The notes under the pieces were generated by a model, which saw nothing but the letters and a program-made list of their open reading frames with translations, was not told the origin of the DNA and ran no database searches. The position numbers were made by a program, and so were the translations under genes. A DNA stretch of 64,000 nucleotides from an uncultured Lachnospiraceae bacterium (lineage in GTDB: Bacteria > Bacillota > Clostridia > Lachnospirales > Lachnospiraceae), in contig CACZBM010000008.1 of NCBI GenBank assembly GCA_902779445.1, positions 1 to 64,000 on the forward strand. Direction: 5' to 3'. This document shows positions 10,021 to 19,222 of the stretch, one piece after another (position 1 is the first letter of the stretch; every line of letters starts with the position of its first letter).

Positions 10021-11602
10021 AGACTCCGCTGCTGCCATAGTTACTTAAAACTCTCGCCGAAGGATCTTTAACATCACAGCCTTCCCAGTTTTTATTGGGC
10101 ATCCAGAAATCCTTTACCATCTCAGCCTGTCCGGGATAATACTTTTCAAAAATATCCCTGTATAGTAAGGACTCTTTGGTAAAGGGCTTTGCAAAATCGT
10201 ACTTTTCTATACCTTTTTCAAACTCGCCGTCAGAATATTTTTCTTCTGCGTACTCTGTAAGGTCATCCTTCAATGAATGTCCGACAGCATCTGAAAATGC
10301 TGCCTTTTCACGCCAGAGGATACTGTCAGGTATAAGCTTGTCCTCTTCAAATGCTTTGCGGAGTAAATACTTTCCTTTTCCGTACTTATTAAGTTTCTTT
10401 TCGGGGTCGATGCTCATGCAGTAATCAACGAAATCAAGATCTCCAAATGGTACTCTTGCTTCCAGGGAATTTACGCTTATACAACGGTCTGCCCTGAGAA
10501 CGTCATACATATGGATCTCATGAATACGTTTCTCTGCTTCCTTCTGGAATTCCTCCGCACTGGGTGCGAAGTCCGTATACTTATATCCGAATATCTCGTC
10601 TGATATCTCACCTGTCATTATAACCCTTACATCAGAATCCTCATGTATGGCTTTACAAACGAGATACATTCCCATTGATGCCCTGATCGTCGTGATATCG
10701 TATGTTCCGAGAGCCTCTATTACGGTTTCAAGAGCATTTATCACGTCATCTCTGGTTATTATCACTTCATGATGGTTTGAATGGATGTAATCAGCGACTT
10801 CCTTAGCATACTTAAGGTCTATTGCGTCTGTTTCCATTCCGATAGCCCAGGTTTCAAGCGGCTTATCCAATATCTTTGCGGATATACCGCAGACAAGGGA
10901 TGAATCCAGACCGCCGGACAGGAGAAATCCTACCGGCGAATCTGAATCGAGTCTCTTTTCCACTCCCTTTATCAAAAGGTCATGGATATTTTTTGTGATC
11001 TTTTCAATGTCATCATTACTGTATGAAGTAACTTCCGACATGTCTCTGTACTTAATGAACCTGCCGTCTTCAAAATAATGTCCCGGCGGAAATGGCATGA
11101 TCTTGTCAGTTAGAGATAAAAGGTTTTTAGGTTCTGACGCGAACACATAGGTTCCCTTTTTAGTCTTTCCGTAGTAAAGTGGTCTGATTCCGATGGGATC
11201 CCTGGCCGCTATGTATTTATCTTTCTTTACATCATAGAGTACCAGTGCATACTCGGCATCCAACCTCTTAAACATATCTGTTCCGCACTCTTTATAAAGG
11301 GCGGGAAGAATCTCACAGTCAGAATCACTTTCAAAGCTGTAGCCTTTTCCGATAAGCTCCTCTTTTATCTTTCTGAATCCGTAGATTTCTCCATTACAGA
11401 CCAGCATCACATCATCTTTTACAAAGGGCTGCATTCCTGCGACTGTAAGACCCATAATTGAAAGCCTGTTAAAACCGAGATAACCGTTACCGGTATCTAT
11501 AAGTCTTGTGGCATCCGGTCCCCTTGAGTGGGTTTTATATAGTGCTTCACTTACCTCTTCCTGTTCTGCGTCCTTCCCGCAGAATCCAAAGATCGAACAC
11601 AT
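10019..11602 (-). CDS. asnB: Asparagine synthetase (glutamine-hydrolysing)
   Basis: Makes asparagine from aspartate, ATP and glutamine. Cys2 (MCSIFGFCG) is the N-terminal nucleophile of the class II glutaminase domain, exposed once the initiator Met is removed. The synthetase domain carries the pyrophosphate loop SGGLDSS near residue 230. The 527 residues match the bacterial AsnB type. It starts 18 bp after glnN ends, so the two are almost certainly cotranscribed and asnB uses the glutamine made by the gene before it. Its stop codon lies in the 26-bp palindrome. Confidence 0.95.
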   Translation of the reverse strand: MCSIFGFCGKDAEQEEVSEALYKTHSRGPDATRLIDTGNGYLGFNRLSIMGLTVAGMQPFVKDDVMLVCNGEIYGFRKIKEELIGKGYSFESDSDCEILPALYKECGTDMFKRLDAEYALVLYDVKKDKYIAARDPIGIRPLYYGKTKKGTYVFASEPKNLLSLTDKIMPFPPGHYFEDGRFIKYRDMSEVTSYSNDDIEKITKNIHDLLIKGVEKRLDSDSPVGFLLSGGLDSSLVCGISAKILDKPLETWAIGMETDAIDLKYAKEVADYIHSNHHEVIITRDDVINALETVIEALGTYDITTIRASMGMYLVCKAIHEDSDVRVIMTGEISDEIFGYKYTDFAPSAEEFQKEAEKRIHEIHMYDVLRADRCISVNSLEARVPFGDLDFVDYCMSIDPEKKLNKYGKGKYLLRKAFEEDKLIPDSILWREKAAFSDAVGHSLKDDLTEYAEEKYSDGEFEKGIEKYDFAKPFTKESLLYRDIFEKYYPGQAEMVKDFWMPNKNWEGCDVKDPSARVLSNYGSSGV

Positions 11603-11620
11603 TTCCTGATTCCTCCAATT

Positions 11621-13720
11621 TTAGTATACGCTGAAGAGGATCTTGCCGTAGCTGGGGAATGGCCAGCATTTCTCGCTTGTCAGCATCTCCGCCTCATCAA
11701 CGTGTTTTCTTAAGTGCTCCATCTTAGGAAGCACATCATCTCTTATTGCCTCTGAAGTCTTGACGATATCATCTGAATCCTTGATATCCTCCAGCGCTTT
11801 CTCAAGATCCTTCACTCTTTCAAGGATATAATCTGTAAGTTCTGAAAGCCTCTCCATCGTGGATATCTCATAATTACACTTAACACTGCTGCTTACGGAC
11901 TTCATCATGGATGTTGTCTTTGCAAGGCTTAACAGGTAATCCTCGATCGCGGGGAGATAATCCTTCCTTACCATATCCACCATGGTGTGTCCTTCTATAT
12001 TTACTGTCTTGCAGTAGTTCTCCAGCATGATCTCGCATCTTGACTGAAGCTCGGTCTCACTGAATACCTTGTGGGAAGTGAGCATCTCCACATTTTTCTT
12101 ATGTAAGAGATAAGGCATTGCGTCAGCTGTAGTCTTTAAGTTGAGAAGGCCTCTTACTTCTGTTGCTTCCTTAACCCATTCTTCACCGTAGCCGTTTCCG
12201 TTAAAGAGGATCCTTTCGTGTGCCTTGATGGTCTCTTTAATGAGTTCGTGAAGGTCATCTTCAAATTTATCTGATTTTTCAAGTCTGTCTGCATACTGCT
12301 TCAGGCTTTCTGCGACAGCAGCATTCAGCATGATATTGCAGCATGCGATACTGTTTGATGATCCGAGGGATCTGAACTCGAACTTATTACCTGTAAAAGC
12401 AAAAGGCGAAGTCCTGTTTCTGTCTGTAGTATCTCTTGAGAATCTGGGAAGTGCGTGAACACCAAGTTTCAGCATCACTTTTTCCTGACCCTCATAGGGC
12501 TTATCATTCTTTATAGCATCGAGGATAGCTGAAAGCTCATCTCCGAGGAATACAGAAATGATGGCAGGCGGAGCCTCATTCGCACCGAGTCTGTGGTCAT
12601 TTCCCGCAGTAGCTACCGAGAGACGGAGAAGATCCTGATAATCATCTACAGCCTGGATAACCGCACAGAGGAATAAAAGGAACTGTGCATTTTCATAAGG
12701 AGTCTCTCCGGGTGATAATAAGTTCACTCCTGTATCTGTACCGATAGACCAGTTATTATGCTTACCGGAACCATTCACTCCTGCGAAAGGCTTCTCGTGA
12801 AGGAGACAGACCATGTCGTGCTTTCTGGCAACCTTCTGCATGATCTCCATCATAAGCTGGTTATTATCAGTAGCCACATTTGTGGTAGAGAAGATCGGTG
12901 CCAGCTCGTGCTGTGCGGGAGCTACTTCGTTATGCTCGGTCTTTGCAAGGATACCAAGCTTCCAAAGCTCCTTATTAAGATCTTCCATAAAGGCGGTTAC
13001 TCTGGGCTTGATAACTCCGAAGTAGTGATCATCAAGCTCCTGTCCCTTAGGAGGCATGGCCCCGAAAAGAGTTCTTCCTGTATAGATAAGGTCCGGTCTC
13101 TCTTCAAATACCTTCCTGTCTACAAGGAAGTATTCCTGTTCGGGGCCGACACATGTACGCACATACTTTACTTCTTTTCCGAAGAGCTTCAGGATCCTCT
13201 TAGCCTGACGGTTAAGGGCCTGCATGGAACGGAGAAGGGGTGTCTTCTTATCAAGCGCATCTCCTGAATATGAACAGAAAGCAGTGGGGATGCAAAGTGT
13301 ATGATCTTTAATGAAAGCGTAGGATGTGGGATCCCATGCTGTATATCCTCTTGCCTCAAAGGTTGCACGTAAGCCGCCTGAGGGGAATGACGATGCATCC
13401 GGCTCACCCTTTATAAGTTCCTTTCCGGAGAACTCCATGATAACTCCACCGTCGGGAGAGGTTGAAATGAAGCTGTCATGCTTTTCAGCTGTAACTCCGG
13501 TAAGTGGCTGGAACCAGTGTGTAAAGTGGGTTGCGCCTTTTTCTACAGCCCAGTCTCTCATTTCAGATGCAACAGCTTCTGCAACATCCTCTTCCAGCTT
13601 TACATTTTCATCTATTGTTTTCTTAAGAGAATTATAGACATCAGCAGGAAGTCTTGATCTCATTACTCTGTCATCAAATACATTTGATCCGAAAAGTTCA
13701 GGTACGTTCTGGTTTTTCAT
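11621..13720 (-). CDS. glnN: Type III glutamine synthetase
   Basis: ATP-dependent ligation of ammonia to glutamate. The 699 residues match the long GSIII family rather than the 450-residue GSI. Characteristic stretches include [12 protein letters not shown] in the N-terminal half and [12 protein letters not shown] for the catalytic core. I choose the ATG at 13720 ([12 protein letters not shown]) because GGAGG lies 5 nt upstream; the open frame continues to 13780 but there runs into a dispersed repeat. It heads the nitrogen block and has its own promoter plus a hairpin leader that looks like an ANTAR-type antitermination site (separate entries). Confidence 0.96.
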   Translation of the reverse strand: MKNQNVPELFGSNVFDDRVMRSRLPADVYNSLKKTIDENVKLEEDVAEAVASEMRDWAVEKGATHFTHWFQPLTGVTAEKHDSFISTSPDGGVIMEFSGKELIKGEPDASSFPSGGLRATFEARGYTAWDPTSYAFIKDHTLCIPTAFCSYSGDALDKKTPLLRSMQALNRQAKRILKLFGKEVKYVRTCVGPEQEYFLVDRKVFEERPDLIYTGRTLFGAMPPKGQELDDHYFGVIKPRVTAFMEDLNKELWKLGILAKTEHNEVAPAQHELAPIFSTTNVATDNNQLMMEIMQKVARKHDMVCLLHEKPFAGVNGSGKHNNWSIGTDTGVNLLSPGETPYENAQFLLFLCAVIQAVDDYQDLLRLSVATAGNDHRLGANEAPPAIISVFLGDELSAILDAIKNDKPYEGQEKVMLKLGVHALPRFSRDTTDRNRTSPFAFTGNKFEFRSLGSSNSIACCNIMLNAAVAESLKQYADRLEKSDKFEDDLHELIKETIKAHERILFNGNGYGEEWVKEATEVRGLLNLKTTADAMPYLLHKKNVEMLTSHKVFSETELQSRCEIMLENYCKTVNIEGHTMVDMVRKDYLPAIEDYLLSLAKTTSMMKSVSSSVKCNYEISTMERLSELTDYILERVKDLEKALEDIKDSDDIVKTSEAIRDDVLPKMEHLRKHVDEAEMLTSEKCWPFPSYGKILFSVY

Positions 13721-13748
13721 AATATCCTCCTTTTTTCTTAACATATTT

Positions 13749-13799
13749 GCCTTCCCCTTAAAGAGGAGGGTGTCACGCAAAGGCGTAACGGATGAGGTG
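13749..13799. repeat. Dispersed repeat, family B (copy 1)
   Basis: A block reading CCTTCCCCTTAAAGAGGAGG, then TGTCACGC and GGCGTAACG arms, ending GATGAGGTG. Related copies are at 45481-45532 and 55292-55369. It lies in the glnN leader between the hairpin and the ribosome-binding site, so it is part of the 5' UTR. Confidence 0.7.
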
Positions 13800-13803
13800 T
13801 TTT

Positions 13804-13853
13804 AAAAATAGAGAAAGGCGCCCTGGAATTTTCTTCCAAGACGCCTTTGTCTT
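13804..13853 (-). promoter_or_regulatory. glnN leader: ANTAR-like hexaloop hairpin overlapping a terminator
   Basis: On the minus strand the leader contains AAGAC-AAAGGC-GUCUU (13838-13853), a 5-bp stem with a six-base loop having A1 and G4, the signature recognised by ANTAR antiterminator proteins. Its loop and 3' arm are also the 5' arm of a second, longer hairpin (13814-13848, AAAGGCG...CGCCTTT, inner stem UGGAA/UUCCA). That hairpin is followed a few bases later by AUUUUU, which would terminate transcription. The two folds are mutually exclusive. The same arrangement is in the liv leader. No second upstream hairpin is evident here, unlike the usual two-hairpin ANTAR target. Confidence 0.6.
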
Positions 13854-13863
13854 TGATGAAACG

Positions 13864-13893
13864 AGTCTACACCCGACTTTTATTTTTTGTCAA
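13864..13893 (-). promoter_or_regulatory. Sigma-A promoter of glnN
   Basis: TTGACA (13888-13893) and TAGACT (13864-13869) on the minus strand, 18-bp spacer. Transcription would start near 13857, immediately before the hexaloop hairpin. Confidence 0.7.
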
Positions 13894-13950
13894 CCCCTGA
13901 TCTGAAATTTTTGAAAATGGTTGACACCCCTGATCTGAAATTTTTGAAAA
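13894..13950. repeat. 24-bp direct repeat upstream of the glnN promoter
   Basis: The 24-bp unit beginning CCCCTGATCTGAAA and ending TTTTGAAAA occurs at 13894-13917 and 13927-13950, identical and 33 bp apart start to start, about three helical turns. The promoter-proximal copy abuts the -35 box. Position and phasing suggest binding sites for an activator or repressor (inference). Confidence 0.7.
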
Positions 13951-13965
13951 ACTTCTAACATTCAT

Positions 13966-14035
13966 TGTCATCCTGAGCGTTAGCGAAGGATCTTCCTTAC
14001 GGCAATAGAGATTCCTCGCTTTGCTCAGAATGACA
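13966..14035. repeat. Family A palindromic repeat between livF and the glnN promoter
   Basis: TGTCATCCTGAGCG...GCGAAGGATCT faces an inverted AGATTCCTCGC...GCTCAGAATGACA. With the 24-bp repeat and the glnN promoter it accounts for most of the 329-bp gap 13721-14049. Lying just beyond livF it may end liv transcription, though no U-tract follows. Confidence 0.8.
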
Positions 14036-14049
14036 CTAATTATCAATCA

Positions 14050-14763
14050 TTACGACTTTGCGCCGAGATAAGCTTCCTTAACTTTCTCATTTTCAAGCAG
14101 TTCTTTTCCGGTGCCTTCAATGGATATCTTTCCATTCTCTATTACATATGCACGGTCGGCTACATGAAGTGCCATATTTGCATTCTGCTCGATAAGAAGA
14201 ACTGTTGTGCCGTCTTCGTGGATCTTCCTGATGATATCGAAGATCCCCTGTACAACAATGGGAGCAAGGCCCAGAGAAGGCTCGTCCATCATGAGGAGCT
14301 TAGGTCTTCCCATAAGTGCGCGTCCTACAGCAAGCATCTGCTGTTCGCCGCCGGAAAGAGTACCTCCTGCCTGCCATGAACGCTCTTTAAGTCTTGGGAA
14401 ATATCCGTAGACCATCTCTATGTCTTTCTCAAGATCGTCATTTCTAAGGTATGCACCCATTTTCAGATTTTCAAGAACTGTAAGATTCGGGAATATCCGC
14501 CTTCCTTCCGGTACCATCATAAGCCCCTTGGACACAATACCCGTAGGATCTTTTGCAGTGATATCTTCTCCTCCAAATACCACGCTTCCGCCGGAAGGCT
14601 TAACAAGACCGGAAATAGTGCGTAAAGTAGAACTCTTTCCCGCTCCGTTAGCACCTATCAGGGTAACTATCTCACCTTTGTTAACATGAAAGCTTATGCC
14701 TCTTACGGCTTCGATACCGCCGTAATTAACTTTCAGATCATTTATTCTAAGTACTTCTTCCAT
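14050..14763 (-). CDS. livF: Branched-chain amino-acid ABC transporter ATPase LivF
   Basis: One of the two cytoplasmic ATPases that drive uptake by the LivHM channel. The 237 residues show Walker A GANGAGKSS, the signature LSGGEQQM, Walker B LLMMDEPSLGLAP and the switch histidine in LLIEQN-type context. Length and motifs fit the short LivF type. It is the last gene of livKHMGF, separated from livG by 100 bp that hold a palindromic repeat. Confidence 0.94.
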   Translation of the reverse strand: MEEVLRINDLKVNYGGIEAVRGISFHVNKGEIVTLIGANGAGKSSTLRTISGLVKPSGGSVVFGGEDITAKDPTGIVSKGLMMVPEGRRIFPNLTVLENLKMGAYLRNDDLEKDIEMVYGYFPRLKERSWQAGGTLSGGEQQMLAVGRALMGRPKLLMMDEPSLGLAPIVVQGIFDIIRKIHEDGTTVLLIEQNANMALHVADRAYVIENGKISIEGTGKELLENEKVKEAYLGAKS

Positions 14764-14781
14764 AATAGCTTATTCCTTTTT

Positions 14782-14848
14782 AGATTCTTCGCTTCGCTCA
14801 GAATGACAGCACGCCTTGTCATTCTGAGGGCTTCAGCCCGAAGAATCT
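14782..14848. repeat. Family A palindromic repeat between livG and livF
   Basis: AGATTCTTCGCTTCGCTCAG...GACA (14782-14808) followed by an inverted arm TGTCATTCTGAGGG...GAAGAATCT (14817-14848). Inside an operon it would form an intercistronic RNA hairpin, possibly affecting mRNA stability. Confidence 0.8.
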
Positions 14849-14863
14849 TTTTCATAATATGCT

Positions 14864-15724
14864 TTACTCTGCCTCAGATACGCCGAGATATGCTTCAATA
14901 ACGCGTTCATTTGACTGTATTTCTTCAGGAACGCCACGGGCTATCTCACTTCCAAAATCGATGACATAGATATAGTCTGAGATATTCATTACGAGATCCA
15001 TATGGTGCTCGATAAGGAATACTGTCAGTTTGTATTTATCCCTGATCTCTCTCACGAAATCGGCAAGTTCCAAAGTCTCCTGAGGATTCATACCTGCTGC
15101 GGGTTCATCAAGGAGTAAAAGCTTCGGGTCCGTCGCAAGAGCACGGGCGATCTCAAGTCTTCTCTGAAGGCCGTAAGGGAGGGAAGTTGCCAGTTCATCC
15201 TTATAAGCGTCAAGCCCTTGTTCACGCAAAAGCTCCATTGTTTCATCACGCATTCTCTTTTCTTCAGCGGCATTTCCCCTGAAGATAGCTGAGAATACAT
15301 TCTGATCTGCCCTCATATGCTTAGCGATAAGCACATTCTCAAAAACGGTCATACTCTTCCAGAGACGGATATTCTGGAATGTACGAGCAATACCCAGTGC
15401 TGTTATCTCATCCGGAGTCGGTGAAAGAACACTTTCCCCCGCATATTTACCGGCATTTTCACCCTTATATGTCTTTAATGTTCTGCCTGAAGGGTGATTT
15501 CTGACAATGGGCTTACCCATAAATTCAATAAGTCCGTTTGTGGGCTGATATACTCCTGTAATACAGTTAAAAGCTGTAGTCTTACCCGCACCATTTGGCC
15601 CTATAAGTGCGATTATCTTATTCTGCGGTACATCAAGAGTCAGATCATTAACTGACACAACTCCCCCAAACTGCATTGTAACGTTTTCTATATGTAAGGC
15701 TAGTGTTTCAGCAGTCTTTTCCAT
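14864..15724 (-). CDS. livG: Branched-chain amino-acid ABC transporter ATPase LivG
   Basis: Second ATPase of the Liv transporter. The 286 residues carry Walker A GPNGAGKTT and Walker B LLLLDEPAAGMNP. The signature is written LPYGLQRRLEIARAL, a variant typical of LivG rather than the strict LSGGQ. An insert around residues 75-95 (following FMGKP) also fits LivG. The C-terminal end reads VIEAYLG, as in the family. Its start overlaps the livM stop by one base, so the two are coupled. Confidence 0.94.
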   Translation of the reverse strand: MEKTAETLALHIENVTMQFGGVVSVNDLTLDVPQNKIIALIGPNGAGKTTAFNCITGVYQPTNGLIEFMGKPIVRNHPSGRTLKTYKGENAGKYAGESVLSPTPDEITALGIARTFQNIRLWKSMTVFENVLIAKHMRADQNVFSAIFRGNAAEEKRMRDETMELLREQGLDAYKDELATSLPYGLQRRLEIARALATDPKLLLLDEPAAGMNPQETLELADFVREIRDKYKLTVFLIEHHMDLVMNISDYIYVIDFGSEIARGVPEEIQSNERVIEAYLGVSEAE

Positions 15725-16926
15725 TACTGATCCTGTTTCCTTTCTTTAATCGGGGTCTTTTTCTTAAAGAGGCCCGAGAAGTCGATCTCTCTGCTGCCCA
15801 TGATACCCTGTGAGAAGAACAGAACGATAACCATGATAACAATAGAGAATACAACCATTCTGAAGCCGTTTCTAAGAAGCGGAACCTTGAAAGAACCGAT
15901 ATAGAGCTCACTGTCAAGGAATCTGAGCCACCATTCAGAACATGCCACATAGAGGAAGGTTGCCAGGATTGAACCCGACACGGAGCCGATACCTCCGATA
16001 ACAACAATGAGAAGGATCTCATAGGTCATGGTGGAAGTAAAGGCCTTTGCCTGTGCATTGGCTACATACATGGCGAAAAGTGCCCCACCAATCCCTGCAA
16101 AGAAGCTGGAAATAACGAATGAGAGCATCTTATGCTTGAAAAGGGCAATGCCCATCGCCTCTGCAGCGATCTCATCATCTCTTATAGACTTAAAAGCCCT
16201 GCCGTATGAAGAATTAATGAGAAGGACTATTATAAGCACGCATATTGATGTGATAAGAAAAGGTACGAATGTTGAAAGTCTGAGTATCACAGCCCCTGAT
16301 GGAGCAGTGATATTGAAGCTTGAAAACGTGGGAAATCCTTTGATCATATTGGCGCCGTTGGTAACGGGTCCAAGTCTCTGCCACTGGAAGATCGCCCTTA
16401 ATATCTCCGCAAATCCAAGCGTTGCGATAGCAAGATAGTCACTCTTTAACCGGAGAACCGGGAAACCTATCAAAAAGGCAAAGAATCCGGCTACACACCC
16501 GGCGAGGATCATGGCAAGGAGACATCCAAGTATCATACTTACTGCACCGCCGACACCCGTTGATCCGAAGATCATTCCAAATAGATCCACAAAAGAGAAC
16601 TTAAAGGCACATCCTCCGAAAAGGTAATATACCTGATCTTTCATATTCGAAGGCACGGTCAGTATCGCATAGGTATACGCACCCAACAGCATGAAACCTG
16701 CCTGCCCAAGGGAAAAGAGTCCCGTAAATCCGTTTAAGAGGTTCATGGAAACCGCTACAAGAGAATATACTGCAGCTTTCTTAAGAACCGTAAAGAGCGG
16801 ACTCATGGGATCAAACACCATGGGAAGCCCGGGTATAAACGCGCTAATATTTTCAAGAAGGATCACAAATAACAGAAGTATCAGGATCCCGAAAAAGATT
16901 TTTACATTCTTATTACTCTGTTTCAT
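15724..16926 (-). CDS. livM: Branched-chain amino-acid ABC transporter permease LivM
   Basis: Membrane subunit forming the translocation channel with LivH. The 400 residues contain about ten hydrophobic segments. The cytoplasmic EAA-type loop contains FKSIRDDEIAAEAMGI, where the ATPase docks, a strong mark of LivM. A charged C-terminal tail (KKKTPIKERK) follows the last segment. It lies between livH (17 bp upstream) and livG (1-bp overlap). Confidence 0.94.
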   Translation of the reverse strand: MKQSNKNVKIFFGILILLLFVILLENISAFIPGLPMVFDPMSPLFTVLKKAAVYSLVAVSMNLLNGFTGLFSLGQAGFMLLGAYTYAILTVPSNMKDQVYYLFGGCAFKFSFVDLFGMIFGSTGVGGAVSMILGCLLAMILAGCVAGFFAFLIGFPVLRLKSDYLAIATLGFAEILRAIFQWQRLGPVTNGANMIKGFPTFSSFNITAPSGAVILRLSTFVPFLITSICVLIIVLLINSSYGRAFKSIRDDEIAAEAMGIALFKHKMLSFVISSFFAGIGGALFAMYVANAQAKAFTSTMTYEILLIVVIGGIGSVSGSILATFLYVACSEWWLRFLDSELYIGSFKVPLLRNGFRMVVFSIVIMVIVLFFSQGIMGSREIDFSGLFKKKTPIKERKQDQ

Positions 16927-16943
16927 GGTATATCCTTATAAAT

Positions 16944-17831
16944 TCAGACTTTATCAGTTGCGGCTTCTCCGAAGAGTCCCTGGGGCTTAAATACCAGGAT
17001 CACGATGAGGAGCGCGAACGTGAACGCATCGGAGAAAACGGAAACATCCCAGGAAGAAGGAAGACCTTTGATAATGGTCTCGCATATTCCGATAATGAAT
17101 GCGCCTATAACTGCTCCGGGTATAGAGCCTATTCCTCCGAATACGGCAGCTACAAATGCCTTTAATCCCGGCATAGCACCAGACATGGGAGTTATTGCCG
17201 GATAATTGGTAAAGAAGAGGATACTTCCTACCGCAGCAAGTGCTGAACCGATTATAAATGTGACAGATATAACGCTGTTGATCTTAATTCCCATGAGACG
17301 GCTGGTCTCAAAATCCTTTGAAACCGCACGCATAGCCATTCCTACCTTTGTCCTATTGATAAGAAGAGACAGGCAGACCACGAGGAACAGAACGAGAAAA
17401 GGAGTGATGATGACCACCCATTTGGTCTGTGTTCCGAACAGGTTTACCGTATCTGAAAGGAATGAAATAGTGGGATATGTCATAGGCTGGCCACCGGTAA
17501 CGTAAGTTGCCGTATTCTGCAGCAGGTAGCTCACACCTATGGCAGAGATCATTACCGACATACGGGGTGCTTCACGAAGAGGCTTATATGCCGCACGTTC
17601 AATGATGAATCCCAGTAAAACCGTCAATATGATGACAAGCGGCAGCGACACTGTTATAGGCAGTGTTGCAGTCAGATATATGCCCAAAAGACCGGCAACC
17701 ATGAAAACGTCACCGTGGGCAAAGTTTATAAGCCGGAGTATTCCGTAAACAAGCGTATATCCTATTGCAATCAGGGCGTACTGCCCCCCGACTGAAATGC
17801 CGGAGAGCAGTACGGAAATAATATATTCCAT
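16944..17831 (-). CDS. livH: Branched-chain amino-acid ABC transporter permease LivH
   Basis: Second membrane subunit of the Liv channel. The 295 residues have roughly eight hydrophobic segments. The N-terminal GGQYALIAIGYTLVYGILRLINFAHG region is the hallmark of LivH, and the docking loop includes MRAVSKDFETSRLMGI. It follows livK by 18 bp. Confidence 0.95.
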   Translation of the reverse strand: MEYIISVLLSGISVGGQYALIAIGYTLVYGILRLINFAHGDVFMVAGLLGIYLTATLPITVSLPLVIILTVLLGFIIERAAYKPLREAPRMSVMISAIGVSYLLQNTATYVTGGQPMTYPTISFLSDTVNLFGTQTKWVVIITPFLVLFLVVCLSLLINRTKVGMAMRAVSKDFETSRLMGIKINSVISVTFIIGSALAAVGSILFFTNYPAITPMSGAMPGLKAFVAAVFGGIGSIPGAVIGAFIIGICETIIKGLPSSWDVSVFSDAFTFALLIVILVFKPQGLFGEAATDKV

Positions 17832-17849
17832 AATGTTTACCTTAATCTG

Positions 17850-19055
17850 TTAGTTTCCGGAACCCTTCTGAACCTTTTCAAATGCCCATGTTCCGGTGGA
17901 GGTATCAGCGGTCTTGATGTAAGCGGTATCACGGATAGCGTCACCCACTTCATCGAATGCGATCGAACCTGAAACACCGTCCCACTTTACAGAAGGAATA
18001 GCTCCCTTAATGGCAGCCTTGTCTCCGGATCCTGCAGCCTTGATAGCTTCAAGTGCTACATAGTATGCATCATAACCCATAGCTGTAACTGCGGAAATAG
18101 TGTCGTTTCCGCCGTTTGCAGTCATAGCTGCAGAGTCATTATTGATATAATCCTTGATGCCCTTATCAAAGGTCTCTGAACCGCCTTCCTGATAGAAAGT
18201 TGATACATAGAGCTTAAGATTGGTGTCTTTTGTAGCTTCAAGAACCATGTTGTCATCAAGTGTATCTGATCCCAGGAAAGGAATGTCGATATCAAGAGAT
18301 GCAGCCTGCTCCATGATCTGCTTTGCATATGCGATGGATACAGGAGTGAAGATAACGTCTGCGCCTTCGCTCTTTGCCTTATTGAGGTAAGAGGTGAAGT
18401 CAGAGTTATTTGTAGGGAATGAGTCAGAGATGACCTCTCCGCCCGCAGCCTCGAATACCTGGGTAAAGAATGCTACAAGTCCCTGGTCATATTCGTTTCC
18501 GTTTTCACCGAGGCAGTATGCCTTCTTGGCTGAGAACTTCTCCATAGCAAAGTTTGCAAGGACATCTGCCTGGAAGTTATCAAGGAAGCATATTCTGAAG
18601 TAATAGTCATTTCCTGCAGTAACGTTAGGGTTGGTACATGTGATACCGATGGCAGCAAGTCCTGCTTCTTCAAATTTAGGTCCGCCTGCCATGGATACTC
18701 CTGAACCATATGAACCGAGTACAAGAGACACGTCCTTTCCTACAAGTTCTGAAGCGGCTGAAGGAGCCTTATCTGCTGAAGAGCCGTTATCAGCGATAAC
18801 AAGTTCGATATTATACTTTTTACCGCCTGCCTCTACAGTGGGAGTCTCGGCATTTGCATACTGCATACCAAGGATCTCCTTCTTTCCGCCGGAAGCGGAA
18901 TCTCCTGTTGAAGGCTCAAAAATACCGATACGGATGGTATCTCCTCCGGAAGCAGCTGCTCCGTCTCCGGCTCCTGCAGCAGGTGCTGAAGAACTGCATG
19001 CCACAAGACCTAAAGCCATCACACCGGTAAGTAAACACGCGATGATCTTTTTCAT
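17850..19055 (-). CDS. livK: Branched-chain amino-acid binding lipoprotein
   Basis: Extracellular substrate-binding protein that delivers leucine, isoleucine or valine to LivHM. The 401-residue precursor has a lipoprotein signal with lipobox LVAC and lipid-attachment Cys20. A Ser/Ala/Gly-rich tether follows, then a type I periplasmic-binding fold beginning TIRIGIFEPSTG. It is the first gene of the operon with a good ribosome site (AAGGAGGG). A sigma-A promoter and a terminator-type leader precede it, and it is divergent from lexA. Exact substrate preference cannot be read from sequence. Confidence 0.93.
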   Translation of the reverse strand: MKKIIACLLTGVMALGLVACSSSAPAAGAGDGAAASGGDTIRIGIFEPSTGDSASGGKKEILGMQYANAETPTVEAGGKKYNIELVIADNGSSADKAPSAASELVGKDVSLVLGSYGSGVSMAGGPKFEEAGLAAIGITCTNPNVTAGNDYYFRICFLDNFQADVLANFAMEKFSAKKAYCLGENGNEYDQGLVAFFTQVFEAAGGEVISDSFPTNNSDFTSYLNKAKSEGADVIFTPVSIAYAKQIMEQAASLDIDIPFLGSDTLDDNMVLEATKDTNLKLYVSTFYQEGGSETFDKGIKDYINNDSAAMTANGGNDTISAVTAMGYDAYYVALEAIKAAGSGDKAAIKGAIPSVKWDGVSGSIAFDEVGDAIRDTAYIKTADTSTGTWAFEKVQKGSGN

Positions 19056-19092
19056 GATAATTTCCCTCCTTAATTGAATTGATGCCCCTGTG

Positions 19093-19137
19093 AAAATTTA
19101 AAAAGATGTCACTGCACCTTGCAATGACATCTTTGTC
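19093..19137 (-). promoter_or_regulatory. liv leader: terminator with overlapping ANTAR-like hexaloop
   Basis: On the minus strand GAC-AAAGAU-GUC (19126-19137) gives a short stem with a six-base loop having A1 and G4. The same bases form the 5' arm of an intrinsic terminator (19102-19134, arms AAAGATGTCA and TGACATCTTT) followed by UUUUUAAAUUUU. A weak upstream hairpin (GCAC/GUGC) could be the first stem of a two-hairpin ANTAR target. The motif AAGACAAAG followed by GTC and TTG is shared with the glnN leader. Confidence 0.65.
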
Positions 19138-19170
19138 TTAGGCACCTTACATTGTGCATACGCTTTGAAT

Positions 19171-19199
19171 ATTTTAATGCTTTAATTGGCTGATGTCAA
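19171..19199 (-). promoter_or_regulatory. Sigma-A promoter of the liv operon
   Basis: TTGACA (19194-19199) and TAAAAT (19171-19176) on the minus strand with a 17-bp spacer. Start of transcription near 19164 gives a leader of about 110 nt before livK. Confidence 0.8.
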
Positions 19200-19222
19200 A
19201 TTGGATTTAAAGCGCCAAAAAT

